64,000 nucleotides of DNA. Source: Polaribacter sp. NJDZ03. Lineage in GTDB: Bacteria > Bacteroidota > Bacteroidia > Flavobacteriales > Flavobacteriaceae. The stretch's first letter is position 1; every line of letters starts with the position of its first letter. Location of the stretch: contig NZ_CP079195.1 of the NCBI RefSeq assembly GCF_019263805.1, forward strand, positions 3,521,001 through 3,585,000. Direction: 5' to 3'. A program made the position numbers and the translations under genes. Under the pieces are notes generated by a model. That model was not told where the DNA came from. It saw nothing but the letters and a program-made list of their open reading frames with translations, and did no database searches. Below are positions 27,627-35,747 of this stretch, piece by piece.

Positions 27627-29321
27627 TTATACAATCTCTACAAACAAACCTTCGTCTGTTTTAGAAACTTTAGCTACTTTATGTTTCGTTAAACCTTTAA
27701 TGGTTTTATCCCATTTTTTGTTAGACAAGCCAGATTTTACTTTTAAGTCATTTAACTCAATCTTTTCTGCTTTTGTAATAATAGCTAAAACTGCTTTTTC
27801 ATCATCATTCAATTCAACAGCTACAGTTTTCTTTTCTGGTCTCATTTGAGGGAAGAAAAGTACTTCTTGTATCGATTGATTGTTGGTTAAAAACATAATT
27901 AAACGGTCCATTCCAATACCCATTCCAGACGTTGGTGGCATTCCGTATTCTAATGCTCTTAAGAAATCTTCATCAATAAACTCCGTTGCTTCATCATCAC
28001 CTTTCTGAGCCAATTTAAGTTGGTGCTCAAAACGCTCACGTTGGTCAATTGGGTCATTTAATTCAGAATATGCATTTGCAATTTCTTTACCACAAACCAT
28101 TAATTCAAAACGCTCCGTTAATTCTGGGTTGTCTCTGTGTTCTTTACAAAGAGGAGACATTTCTTTCGGATAATCGGTAATAAAAGTAGGCTGAATGTAA
28201 TTTGCTTCACATTTTTCACCAAAAATTTCATCAATTAATTTTCCTTTTCCCATGGTTTCATCAACAGGAATATTCATGCCTTTTGCAGCCGTTCTAATTT
28301 CATCTTCTGTTTTTCCAGTAATGTCAAAACCAGTAAAATGTTTAATAGAATCTGCCATTGTTACTCTTGCGTACGGTGCTTTAAAATCTATTTGGTGTTC
28401 ACCAAAAGTAGCTTCAGAAGTTCCGTTTACAGCTATTGCACAATGCTCTAAAAGTTTTTCAGAAAAATCCATCATCCAATTGTAATCTTTGTAAGAAACA
28501 TAGATTTCCATGGCTGTAAATTCAGGATTATGAGTTCTGTCCATTCCTTCATTTCTAAAGTTTTTAGAGAATTCATAGACACCATCAAAACCACCAACAA
28601 TTAGTCTTTTTAAGTACAATTCATTAGCAATTCTCATATATAACGGAATGTCTAACGAGTTATGATGTGTCATAAAAGGTCTTGCCGCTGCACCACCAGG
28701 AATTGGTTGTAAAACCGGAGTTTCAACTTCAAAATAACCAGCATCATTAAAGAAAGAACGCATGGCATTAAACAATTTAGTTCTTTTAATAAACACCTCT
28801 TTTACATGAGGGTTTACCACTAAATCTGCATATCGTTGTCTGTATCTTAATTCTGGATCTGTAAAAGCATCATAAGTAACACCATCTTTTACCTTAGGTA
28901 AAGGCAATGGTTTTAAAGATTTACTTAATAAGGTAAAGTTCTTAACACGCACTGTTTTTTCTCCCACTTTAGTGGTAAATAATTCGCCTTCAATCCCTAC
29001 AAAATCACCTAAATCTAGTAATTTTTTAAAAACATCATTGTACAAGGTTTTATCTTCACTCGTACAAATTTCATCTCTGTTAAAATACACTTGTATTCTA
29101 CCTTCTCCATCTTGCAATTGCGCAAAAGAAGCCTTTCCTTGTATGTTGATAGACATTAATCTACCAGCAATAATTACCTTTTTCCCTTCAACATAATCTT
29201 TTTTTATTTCCTTAGAATTAGAATCTAAAGGATATAAATCTGCAGGATACGGATTGATGCCTAAAGCGCGTAATTTTACAAGCTTTTCTCTACGTACAAC
29301 TTCTTGTTCTGATAATTGCAT
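27627..29321 (-). CDS. lysS: Lysine--tRNA ligase, class II
   Basis: This enzyme charges tRNA-Lys. The N-terminal OB fold is at about residues 45-160. Class II motif 2 is in FRNEGMDRTHNPEFTAMEIY and motif 3 in GMGIGMDRLIMFL. A C-terminal helical tail of about 65 residues (from VAVELNDDEKAV) is an extension seen in Bacteroidota LysRS. The frame reaches an ATG at 29387, but a TATCTTTG promoter box lies at 29357-29364 on this strand. The ATG at 29321 (MQLSEQEVVRREKL) is therefore used, giving 564 residues. Confidence 0.94.
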   Translation of the reverse strand: MQLSEQEVVRREKLVKLRALGINPYPADLYPLDSNSKEIKKDYVEGKKVIIAGRLMSINIQGKASFAQLQDGEGRIQVYFNRDEICTSEDKTLYNDVFKKLLDLGDFVGIEGELFTTKVGEKTVRVKNFTLLSKSLKPLPLPKVKDGVTYDAFTDPELRYRQRYADLVVNPHVKEVFIKRTKLFNAMRSFFNDAGYFEVETPVLQPIPGGAAARPFMTHHNSLDIPLYMRIANELYLKRLIVGGFDGVYEFSKNFRNEGMDRTHNPEFTAMEIYVSYKDYNWMMDFSEKLLEHCAIAVNGTSEATFGEHQIDFKAPYARVTMADSIKHFTGFDITGKTEDEIRTAAKGMNIPVDETMGKGKLIDEIFGEKCEANYIQPTFITDYPKEMSPLCKEHRDNPELTERFELMVCGKEIANAYSELNDPIDQRERFEHQLKLAQKGDDEATEFIDEDFLRALEYGMPPTSGMGIGMDRLIMFLTNNQSIQEVLFFPQMRPEKKTVAVELNDDEKAVLAIITKAEKIELNDLKVKSGLSNKKWDKTIKGLTKHKVAKVSKTDEGLFVEIV

Positions 29322-29356
29322 TTGCTGTTTAGTTTTCTGATGTTTATTTAAGTGAG

Positions 29357-29364
29357 CAAAGATA
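29357..29364 (-). promoter_or_regulatory. -7 promoter box of lysS
   Basis: CAAAGATA on + is TATCTTTG on -. It ends 35 bases before the chosen ATG and lies downstream of the first possible ATG at 29387, so it decides the start. Confidence 0.5.
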
Positions 29365-29417
29365 CAATCAAATGAATTAATAGACAATTGAGAATAAAAT
29401 AAAAAACAACATCTTTA

Positions 29418-29448
29418 TTTGAGAATATTAAAAAACATCGTATATTTG
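29418..29448 (+). promoter_or_regulatory. Consensus Bacteroidota promoter of a small RNA
   Basis: TTTG at 29418-29421 and TATATTTG at 29441-29448 are exactly 19 bases apart, a perfect match to TTTG-N19-TAnnTTTG. No protein gene on + follows for over 1 kb. Confidence 0.75.
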
Positions 29449-29452
29449 TCGG

Positions 29453-29563
29453 CTGCTTTTTGTTAGGGCAGCATTAGTTGTGTTGTTTTGGCACTTTAGT
29501 AAAAGTGTCGTGGTTTTGTTAACCAATGGAAAGCTTCCCTGAAACGGGACGCTTTTTTTTTGC
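29453..29563 (+). ncRNA. Putative small structured RNA, about 110 nt, family not recognised
   Basis: It begins just after a perfect promoter and ends in a terminator (AGCTTCCC, loop TGAAAC, GGGACGCT, then T9 near 29555). Three further hairpins are visible: GCTGC/GCAGC, GGCACTTT/AAAGTGTC and TGGTT/AACCA. It overlaps no ORF and is divergent from lysS. It lacks the GGAA tetraloop signature of SRP RNA domain IV that I would expect. Candidate known families to test are 6S-Flavo and small SRP RNA; I cannot decide from the sequence. The 5' end is estimated from the promoter. Confidence 0.55.
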
Positions 29564-29647
29564 TTTTTAGTCACTGTTAAGTATTTTTACTTATGTGATG
29601 TGGCATTCTTACTTCAATTTTATATTTTACTTTTTTGTAGCTATTTC

Positions 29648-29745
29648 CAGCTTTCCGTTATATCTTTTTTCTTCTGTTCTCGATACAAATTTTTCATTCT
29701 TCAAAATTCACTCGAACTGACAGAAAAAAGGATGCCACTTCAATC
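29648..29745. repeat. Nested palindromic repeats (one repeat inside another)
   Basis: The outer unit (AGCTTTCCGTTATATCTTTTT ... AAAAAGGATGCCACTTCAATC) matches the unit at 58657-58720 between trpE and trpG. Here its middle is replaced by a second unit, GTTCTCGATACAA ... TCACTCGAACTGACAG, which also occurs at 60570-60620. The rest of 29564-29830 shows no gene. Confidence 0.7.
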
Positions 29746-29830
29746 TGGGCTAGACTTGTTTGCTGGCTTATAGTACTGGAGTGATTTTTATTCTGTATCT
29801 ATGTTTTCTATGTTTCTATGTGTTCAATTT

Positions 29831-30331
29831 TTAAAAGAAGTTTTCTTTAAACTCCCAAAACTGAACAACAAACAGCACAAAATAAATAACAGAAATAGAG
29901 AATTTAATCGTCGTAGAAGCTAAAAACCCAATAAATGCCCCAAAAGAAGCTTTTAAAGCTCGGTTTGTGTCTTTACTATCATAAAGCAATTCCCCAATTA
30001 GCGCACCTAAAAAAGTACCAATCAACATACCAAACGGAATAGGAGAGAGCAAGCCAACAATTAATCCGATTGTAGTTCCATAGACTCCATATTTAGTTCC
30101 GCCAAAACGTTTTGTTCCCATAGCAGGAATAAAATAATCGAGAATCCAAATTAGAATGGCTAGTCCTAAAGTAATACCTAAGAAAGTCCAATCCATCGGA
30201 ATAATCTTAGTAAAATGTAATAAAAGTAATCCCAACCAACTTGTTAAAGGACCTGGTAAAACCGGTAAAAATGAGCCAATAATTCCTAGACAAACAAAAA
30301 GAAAGCCTAGAAGTAATAAAAATATATCCAT
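29831..30331 (-). CDS. DUF456 family integral membrane protein
   Basis: This is a 166-residue very hydrophobic protein with about five membrane segments and glycine-rich turns. IIGSFLPVLPGPLTSWLGLLLL near the start and GMLIGTFLGALIGELLY in the middle match DUF456 proteins, whose function is unknown. It is a single-gene unit divergent from the BlaI/M56 pair, and its upstream region (30332-30426) adjoins the BlaI operators. Confidence 0.8.
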   Translation of the reverse strand: MDIFLLLLGFLFVCLGIIGSFLPVLPGPLTSWLGLLLLHFTKIIPMDWTFLGITLGLAILIWILDYFIPAMGTKRFGGTKYGVYGTTIGLIVGLLSPIPFGMLIGTFLGALIGELLYDSKDTNRALKASFGAFIGFLASTTIKFSISVIYFVLFVVQFWEFKENFF

Positions 30332-30426
30332 AGTTTTTAAAATAATTATACTGCTTTAAAATCAATAATAGTGGCAGTTTTCTAACAATTAGACGATTAC
30401 AAATTAGGTTTGTTACAATAATTATC

Positions 30427-30491
30427 AACTAAAAAATTAGTTCAAACTAAATATTTAGTTATATTTGTATTTTTGAACTATAAACTTAGTT
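30427..30491 (+). promoter_or_regulatory. Three BlaI-type operators around the promoter
   Basis: Three 16-base sites share AACTA and TAGTT ends: AACTAAAAAATTAGTT (30427-30442), the perfect palindrome AACTAAATATTTAGTT (30445-30460) and AACTATAAACTTAGTT (30476-30491). The middle one abuts the -7 box TATATTTG (30460-30467) and the third lies in the start-site region. Autorepression by the BlaI-like product is the likely role. Confidence 0.75.
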
Positions 30492-30497
30492 GAAATT

Positions 30498-30860
30498 ATG
30501 AGCAAACAATTAACAAAAGCAGAAGAACAAATTATGCAAGTACTTTGGGATTTAAAAGAAGCTTCCGTAAAAGAAGTCATAGATAAATTACCCGAACCGA
30601 AACCGGCATATAACACCGTTTCTACTATTATTAGGATTTTAGAAACTAAAGAATTTGTAGGTCATAAACCAGTTGGAAGGGGTTTTTTATATTTTCCGGT
30701 AATTGAAAAAGAAACCTACAGCAACCAAAGTTTACACAAATTAATGAATGGTTATTTCGACGGTTCGTTTAAAAGTATGGTTTCCTTTTTTGTAAAAGAA
30801 AATAAAATGGATGTTTCTGAATTAGAAGCTATTTTAAAAGAAGTGAATAAAAAAGAGTAG
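30498..30860 (+). CDS. BlaI/MecI/CopY family transcriptional repressor
   Basis: This is a 120-residue winged-helix repressor (QLTKAEEQIMQVLWDLKEASVKEVIDKL, then AYNTVSTIIRILETKEFVGH) with a C-terminal dimerisation helix. The family is released from DNA by proteolysis triggered by a BlaR1-like membrane protease, encoded next. Three palindromic operators lie directly upstream. Neighbours do not include a beta-lactamase, so the regulated genes are unknown. Confidence 0.92.
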   Translation: MSKQLTKAEEQIMQVLWDLKEASVKEVIDKLPEPKPAYNTVSTIIRILETKEFVGHKPVGRGFLYFPVIEKETYSNQSLHKLMNGYFDGSFKSMVSFFVKENKMDVSELEAILKEVNKKE

Positions 30861-31020
30861 GCAGTAATTCAGTATTCAGTTGGCAGTCTCAGTTGGCAGT
30901 CTCAATTATTATGAATAATAAAAGTATTCAGTAGACAGTCTCAGTTTTCATTTGCTGCCAGTACTAGTGATTCCACTTTTGGGTGGAATTGTATAGAGAA
31001 TATTTTTAAAATCAAAAACT
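30861..31020 (+). repeat. Short direct repeats between blaI-like and M56 genes
   Basis: Tandem copies of CAGTTGGCAGTCTCA and a variant CAGTAGACAGTCTCAG (about 30877-30951) fill the gap. They look like a worn interspersed flavobacterial repeat. No terminator is seen, so the two genes may still share a transcript. Confidence 0.6.
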
Positions 31021-32424
31021 ATGATCAATTACATTTTACAAGTTATATTATTTCAAGTATTCTTCTTGGTTATTTATGATTTCTTCCTCAGTAAAGAAAC
31101 ATTTTTTACTAAGAACAGATGGTATTTGTTAGCTACACCAATTTGCTCTTTTGTGTTGCCATTTATAAAAATACCAACGTTTCAAAAAGCAGTTCCGCAA
31201 GAATTTATTATCTATTTACCAGAAATCGTTTTATCACCAGAAAAAGTTATAGAGAAAACGACAATGTTTCAATCTGAGAATTATGTAAGTACTTTATTTT
31301 GGATTGGAGTTACTCTTTTTTCAATCTTATTTTTAATTAAGTTTTTTAAAATTATCAACTTAATCAGGAAAAATGAAATTGTTAAAAAGCCGTCTTATTC
31401 TCTAGTTTTACTACCTAAAGAAACCAAAGCATTTTCATTTTTTAATTTTATATTTTTAGGAAAAGAAATTCCAGATTCTCAACAAAAACAAATTATTGCT
31501 CACGAATTTGTACACAGTAAAGAAAAACATTCACTCGATTTATTATTTTTTGAGTTTTTAAAAATTGCGATGTGGTTTAACCCAATGATTTATTTCTATC
31601 AGAAAAGAATCACTTTACTACATGAGTACATTTCTGACGAAGTCGCAGCAAAATCAGCAACCAAAGAAATGTATATCAATAATTTACTATCCAACTTTTT
31701 TCAAGTTGAAAACATAGCGTTTGTCAATCAATTTTATAAAAAAACCTTAATTAAAAAAAGAATTATTATGATGAAGAAAACACAATCTAAAAAAATGAAT
31801 CAATTAAAATATTTGGTCTTGATTCCAGTCTTAGCAAGTATGCTTTTTTATACTTCTTGTGCGTCAAAAACTACAGTAAATCGACTAACTGAATCTGAAA
31901 AAATTGCACAAGAAAATTTAAAAAATGTTGCTTTAGAAAATCAAAATTTAAAGGATTCCATTAGTAAGTTAAATGATGAAATAGCATTTAATTTAAATTC
32001 TAATAAATTTCTGAAAAAGAAACTATATGATAAAGTTGATGAAAGAGTAAAAGCTGAGAGAGATGGTAATTTTGTTTCTTTTATGATAATTGACAAAGCA
32101 CCTACTTTCCCTGGCTGTGAATCTGGAGATAAAAAATGTTTTTCTAAAGGTGTTCAAAAACATTTCGGGAAATATTTTGATGCAGATATGGTAAATACAC
32201 TTGGTTTAGATGCTGGTAGAAAAAGAGTTTTTGTTGGCTTTAAAATAGATAGTGAAGGGAATGTTTTAGATATTGCGGCAAGAGCTCCACATCCAAAAAT
32301 TAAAGCAGAGGTTATTAGGGTAATGAAGTCTTTACCTAAAATGATTCCAGGAGAACAAGATGGTAAAAAAGTAGGAGTAAAATATTCAATTCCGTTTGTA
32401 GTATTAGTAGAGAAAAAAGTTTAG
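31021..32424 (+). CDS. BlaR1-type M56 membrane metallopeptidase with C-terminal TonB-like domain
   Basis: This is a membrane sensor protease. Three N-terminal membrane segments precede the zinc motif HEFVH (residues 161-165) and the downstream Glu/Asp in LLHEYISDEVA. A fourth hydrophobic segment (about 265-285, YLVLIPVLASMLFYTSC) crosses back to the periplasm, followed by a coiled coil (ENLKNVALENQNLKDSISKL) and a domain of about 110 residues (FVGFKIDSEGNVLDIAARAPHPKI) resembling TonB C-terminal folds. It is paired with the BlaI-like repressor. In place of the penicillin sensor of BlaR1 it has this TonB-like domain, so the signal is unknown. Confidence 0.88.
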   Translation: MINYILQVILFQVFFLVIYDFFLSKETFFTKNRWYLLATPICSFVLPFIKIPTFQKAVPQEFIIYLPEIVLSPEKVIEKTTMFQSENYVSTLFWIGVTLFSILFLIKFFKIINLIRKNEIVKKPSYSLVLLPKETKAFSFFNFIFLGKEIPDSQQKQIIAHEFVHSKEKHSLDLLFFEFLKIAMWFNPMIYFYQKRITLLHEYISDEVAAKSATKEMYINNLLSNFFQVENIAFVNQFYKKTLIKKRIIMMKKTQSKKMNQLKYLVLIPVLASMLFYTSCASKTTVNRLTESEKIAQENLKNVALENQNLKDSISKLNDEIAFNLNSNKFLKKKLYDKVDERVKAERDGNFVSFMIIDKAPTFPGCESGDKKCFSKGVQKHFGKYFDADMVNTLGLDAGRKRVFVGFKIDSEGNVLDIAARAPHPKIKAEVIRVMKSLPKMIPGEQDGKKVGVKYSIPFVVLVEKKV

Positions 32425-32572
32425 AATAAGAAAATTGTATTTTTATTTAAAATGGTTAAAGTCGGAGTTAAAAACTCCGGCTTTTTCTTGCTTTAATAGG
32501 TTCTTTTCTGTGTGTTAAATCTTTAGAATAAAAGTCGTTAAAGTTTTGTAAATTCACATTTTAATTAAAAGT

Positions 32573-33049
32573 ATGTATTTAAGGTTTTTATCTTTTTTAA
32601 TAATGATGGTTTTTATCACTTCGTGTGATTTATTTTGCCCTCCAAAAAGCAATAATAGTACAGCTTTAGATACGATTGTAGATTTTTCTTCTGTAGATAC
32701 TTTTCCTTCTTTTAAAGGTTGCGACGCTATCATTGATAAACAAGAAAAAATGGATTGTTTTAGAACAACTATCCATAAGAAGATAGGAGCGGAGTTGCAG
32801 CAACATTCATTGGCTGTTAAGGATTCTATTAATGAAATTGTTTATGTAGATGTAATAATTAATTCTGAAGGAATTTTTAGCTTAGACACTATTCAGGCTT
32901 CTGAAAACCTTAAAAAGGAATTACCAGAATTAGATAGTTTACTAAAAGCGAGTGTAGAGAAACTTCCAAAAATCTATCCAGCAAACAAACGAGGAATTCC
33001 GGTTACTACTAAATATAGATTGCCGATTAGAATTCAATTAACAGAATAA
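32573..33049 (+). CDS. Lipoprotein with a domain related to the M56 protein's tail
   Basis: This is a 158-residue lipoprotein. A short signal sequence ends in the lipobox FITSC, with Cys18 as the lipid anchor. The remainder (FPSFKGCDAI, MDCFRTTIHKKI, IVYVDVIINSEGIFSLDTIQAS, TTKYRLPIRIQL) follows the same pattern as the C-terminal domain of the preceding M56 protein (FPGCESGDKKCFSKGVQKHFGK, FKIDSEGNVLDIAARA, GVKYSIPFVV). It is 148 bases downstream on the same strand, after a hairpin-like GGAGTTAAAAACTCC at about 32464-32478. It may titrate or modulate the sensor (speculative). Confidence 0.75.
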   Translation: MYLRFLSFLIMMVFITSCDLFCPPKSNNSTALDTIVDFSSVDTFPSFKGCDAIIDKQEKMDCFRTTIHKKIGAELQQHSLAVKDSINEIVYVDVIINSEGIFSLDTIQASENLKKELPELDSLLKASVEKLPKIYPANKRGIPVTTKYRLPIRIQLTE

Positions 33050-33055
33050 TTATTT

Positions 33056-33331
33056 CCTGCCATTCGAAAAGGAGAAATTACATAAGGGAGCTAAAGTAAA
33101 AAAGAGCAACTTTATGAGATTTCTCCCGAAAAGGTTCGAAATGACAAAACTGGACGCTGAAAAATACAATCGTGTTATTTCATTTCGAATTATTTAGACA
33201 TTCCATAACTGGGCTACCACAAAACAAAGCAACAATAATTGTCATTTCGACGTTAAGAGAAATCTCATAACAGTGATAACAAAATGCTAATCAAACTTTA
33301 TGTTATTTCTCTCTCCGTTCGAAATGACAAA
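33056..33331. repeat. Two GTCATTTCGA-type palindromic elements
   Basis: Unit one (about 33056-33146) runs from TGCCATTCGAAAAGGAGAAAT to ATTTCTCCCG...TTCGAAATGACA. Unit two (about 33238-33331) runs from TGTCATTTCGACG...GAGAAATCTCATAAC to GTTATTTCTCTC...TTCGAAATGACA. Each is an inverted repeat with a spacer. They fill the interval between the convergent lipoprotein and obg genes, and no ORF is seen. Confidence 0.75.
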
Positions 33332-33372
33332 ACTGCACATCATCATTTTTTTCCTTTTATCAAGCATAAAAA

Positions 33373-33400
33373 AAACTCAAACAATTGAATGTTTGAGTTT
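33373..33400 (-). terminator. Intrinsic terminator of obg
   Basis: The arms AAACTCAAAC and GTTTGAGTTT pair perfectly over ten bases around AATTGAAT, with an A-run on + giving a U-run on -. It lies about 45 bases after the obg stop. Confidence 0.85.
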
Positions 33401-33443
33401 CTATTTTTAATAAATATTGAATGACAAAAGGCAATTGCGTTGC

Positions 33444-34433
33444 CTAATTCAACATTTTCCAAAGTTTATCTTTCAATTCTTGTAAGCCTTTTTGAGCAAC
33501 AGAAGATATAAATATAGCCTCGACACCTTTTGGTAAATCTGCTTTTATTTCTGCTTCTAACTCCTCATCTAACATATCTGTTTTAGAAATAGCCAATAAA
33601 CGGTCTTTATCTAACAATTCTGGATTGTGTAGTTTTAGCTCATTTAAAAGAATTTCGTATTCTTTATTAATGTCATTACTATCTGCAGGAACTAAGAATA
33701 ATAACGCCGAATTACGTTCTATATGACGTAAAAAACGATGTCCTAAACCTTTTCCTTCTGCTGCACCTTCTATAATTCCAGGAATATCTGCAATTACAAA
33801 TGTTTGATGATTTCTGTGTTCTACAATTCCTAAATTTGGTTTTAAAGTAGTAAAAGCATAATCTGCAATTTTTGGTTTTGCAGAGGTTAATACAGATAAT
33901 AAAGTAGACTTTCCTGCATTAGGGAAACCAACCAAACCAACATCTGCTAATAGTTTTAATTCCATTCTAAACCAACCATCAAAACCATCCATTCCTGGTT
34001 GTGCGTATCTTGGTGTTTGGTTGGTAGAAGATTTAAAGTTCCAGTTTCCTAGTCCTCCTTTTCCTCCACGTAATAAAACTACTTCTTTTTGATGTTCTGT
34101 AATTTCTACAATAACTTCATCTGTATCTGCATCTTTAATGATGGTACCTAAAGGTACATCAATATAAATATCATCTGCATCTGCACCAGAACTTCTACTG
34201 GCACTTCCGCCACCACCTCCTTCGGCTCTAAAGTGACGTTTAAATTTTAAGTGAAACAAGGTCCACATGTTTTTATCACCTCGTAAAATAATGTGTCCTC
34301 CACGTCCACCATCTCCACCGTCAGGTCCACCTTTGGTAATATACTTTTCTCTATGTAAGTGCATAGAACCTTGTCCGCCTTTACCAGAAGAAGCGTATAT
34401 TTTTATGTAATCGACAAAATTTCCTTCAGTCAT
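33444..34433 (-). CDS. obgE: GTPase Obg
   Basis: This is an essential ribosome-associated GTPase for late 50S assembly. The glycine-rich Obg fold (residues 1-160) is followed by the G domain with G1 [11 protein letters not shown]3 [16 protein letters not shown] and the NKxD-equivalent AISKTDML. It ends soon after the G domain (329 residues) and so lacks the C-terminal OCT domain, as in many Bacteroidota. It follows hpt-adk on the same strand with a gap of 97 bases. Confidence 0.96.
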   Translation of the reverse strand: MTEGNFVDYIKIYASSGKGGQGSMHLHREKYITKGGPDGGDGGRGGHIILRGDKNMWTLFHLKFKRHFRAEGGGGGSASRSSGADADDIYIDVPLGTIIKDADTDEVIVEITEHQKEVVLLRGGKGGLGNWNFKSSTNQTPRYAQPGMDGFDGWFRMELKLLADVGLVGFPNAGKSTLLSVLTSAKPKIADYAFTTLKPNLGIVEHRNHQTFVIADIPGIIEGAAEGKGLGHRFLRHIERNSALLFLVPADSNDINKEYEILLNELKLHNPELLDKDRLLAISKTDMLDEELEAEIKADLPKGVEAIFISSVAQKGLQELKDKLWKMLN

Positions 34434-34530
34434 AATTGTTGTTTAATCGTGTAAATGTTTAAATGTTTAATTGCCCTATGTAATATACGTTTAAAGGTTA
34501 CTCAGTTAAACAATTACACAGTTACACATT

Positions 34531-35649
34531 TTAAAGTGTATCAAATACTTTTGCAATTCTTTGTGTAATTTCTTCAATAGAACCCAAACCATTAACGCCG
34601 TAGTATTTATTTTGAGCGTCAAAATAATCTTTTAAAACAGCTGTTTTTGTATTGTATTCGTTAAAACGGTTTCTAATTTTACTTTCATCAGTATCATCTG
34701 TTCTACCGCTTGTTTTTCCTCTTTCTAATAAACGAGTTACTAAAGCATCTTCCGGAACTTCTAAAGCTACCATTCCGTTTATTTGTTCACCTTTTTCAGC
34801 TAAAAAAATATCTAAAGCTTCTGCTTGAGATTCTGTTCTTGGAAAACCATCAAAAATAAAGCCATTTGCATCAGTATTTTTTTCAACTTCTGCTTTTAGC
34901 ATATTTATGGTTACTTCATCCGGAACTAAATCTCCTTCATCCATATATTTTTTAGCTAACAAACCTAATTCTGTTTTATTTTTAATGTTAAAACGGAATA
35001 CATCTCCTGTAGAGATATGTACTAAGTTGTACATGTCTTTTAAAAAATCTGCTTGTGTTCCTTTTCCTGCACCTGGAGGGCCAAATAATACGATATTTTT
35101 CATTTTAGGTTGTGTTGATAATTGATAAATTGCTGGGTAATTTCTACCTAAACCATTATAATCTAATCCGTAACCAACAATAAATTTATCTTCAATACTT
35201 TTTCCGATATAATCTATTGGAAGTTCTTTTCTAAATACGTCTGGTTTAAAAAATAACGTTGCAATTTTTAATTGTTTTAAATTTTTATCTCTAAAGATAT
35301 TATAAATTTCTTGAAGCGTGTTTCCTGTATCTATAATATCTTCTAATATAATTACAGTTCTTCCTGATAAATCTTCATTAATACCTACTAATTGTTTTAC
35401 ATTTTCAGTAGAAGACGTTCCTTCATAAGAAGCTAATTTTACAAAAGAAATTTCACAATCTCCATTAAACTCTCTAATAAAATCTGCTGCAAATAAAAAA
35501 CATCCATTTAAAATTCCTATAAAAATAGGAACTTCACCTTTTGGTAAGTCAGCTTTTACTTGAATGGCTAATTGCTTTACGATTACTGCAATTTCTTCCT
35601 TATTAATAAAGGGTTTAAAATATAGATCTTGAAGTTTTATAATACTCAT
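34531..35649 (-). CDS. Bifunctional hypoxanthine phosphoribosyltransferase / adenylate kinase
   Basis: Two purine enzymes lie in one 372-residue chain. Residues 1-180 are a hypoxanthine phosphoribosyltransferase with the PRPP loop VIILEDIIDTGNT (99-111). From Met183 a complete adenylate kinase follows, with P-loop GPPGAGKGT (190-198), DGFPRT and a lid without zinc cysteines. The fusion would couple salvage of hypoxanthine or guanine to control of AMP/ADP. An internal start at Met183 could in principle give a separate kinase. The fusion is known from other Flavobacteriaceae annotations. Confidence 0.92.
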   Translation of the reverse strand: MSIIKLQDLYFKPFINKEEIAVIVKQLAIQVKADLPKGEVPIFIGILNGCFLFAADFIREFNGDCEISFVKLASYEGTSSTENVKQLVGINEDLSGRTVIILEDIIDTGNTLQEIYNIFRDKNLKQLKIATLFFKPDVFRKELPIDYIGKSIEDKFIVGYGLDYNGLGRNYPAIYQLSTQPKMKNIVLFGPPGAGKGTQADFLKDMYNLVHISTGDVFRFNIKNKTELGLLAKKYMDEGDLVPDEVTINMLKAEVEKNTDANGFIFDGFPRTESQAEALDIFLAEKGEQINGMVALEVPEDALVTRLLERGKTSGRTDDTDESKIRNRFNEYNTKTAVLKDYFDAQNKYYGVNGLGSIEEITQRIAKVFDTL

Positions 35650-35747
35650 TAGGTTGTAATTTTAATTGCTATTTGTTCAATGAAAAAAACCGTTTTTAAT
35701 CTGATAGTTACAAATTAAAAACGGTTTCAATATATCTAGAAATAAAT

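Noticed and set aside
29322..29387. A 22-residue N-terminal extension of LysRS
   Set aside because: A promoter box lies inside it, and the protein at 29321 starts at the usual family position.
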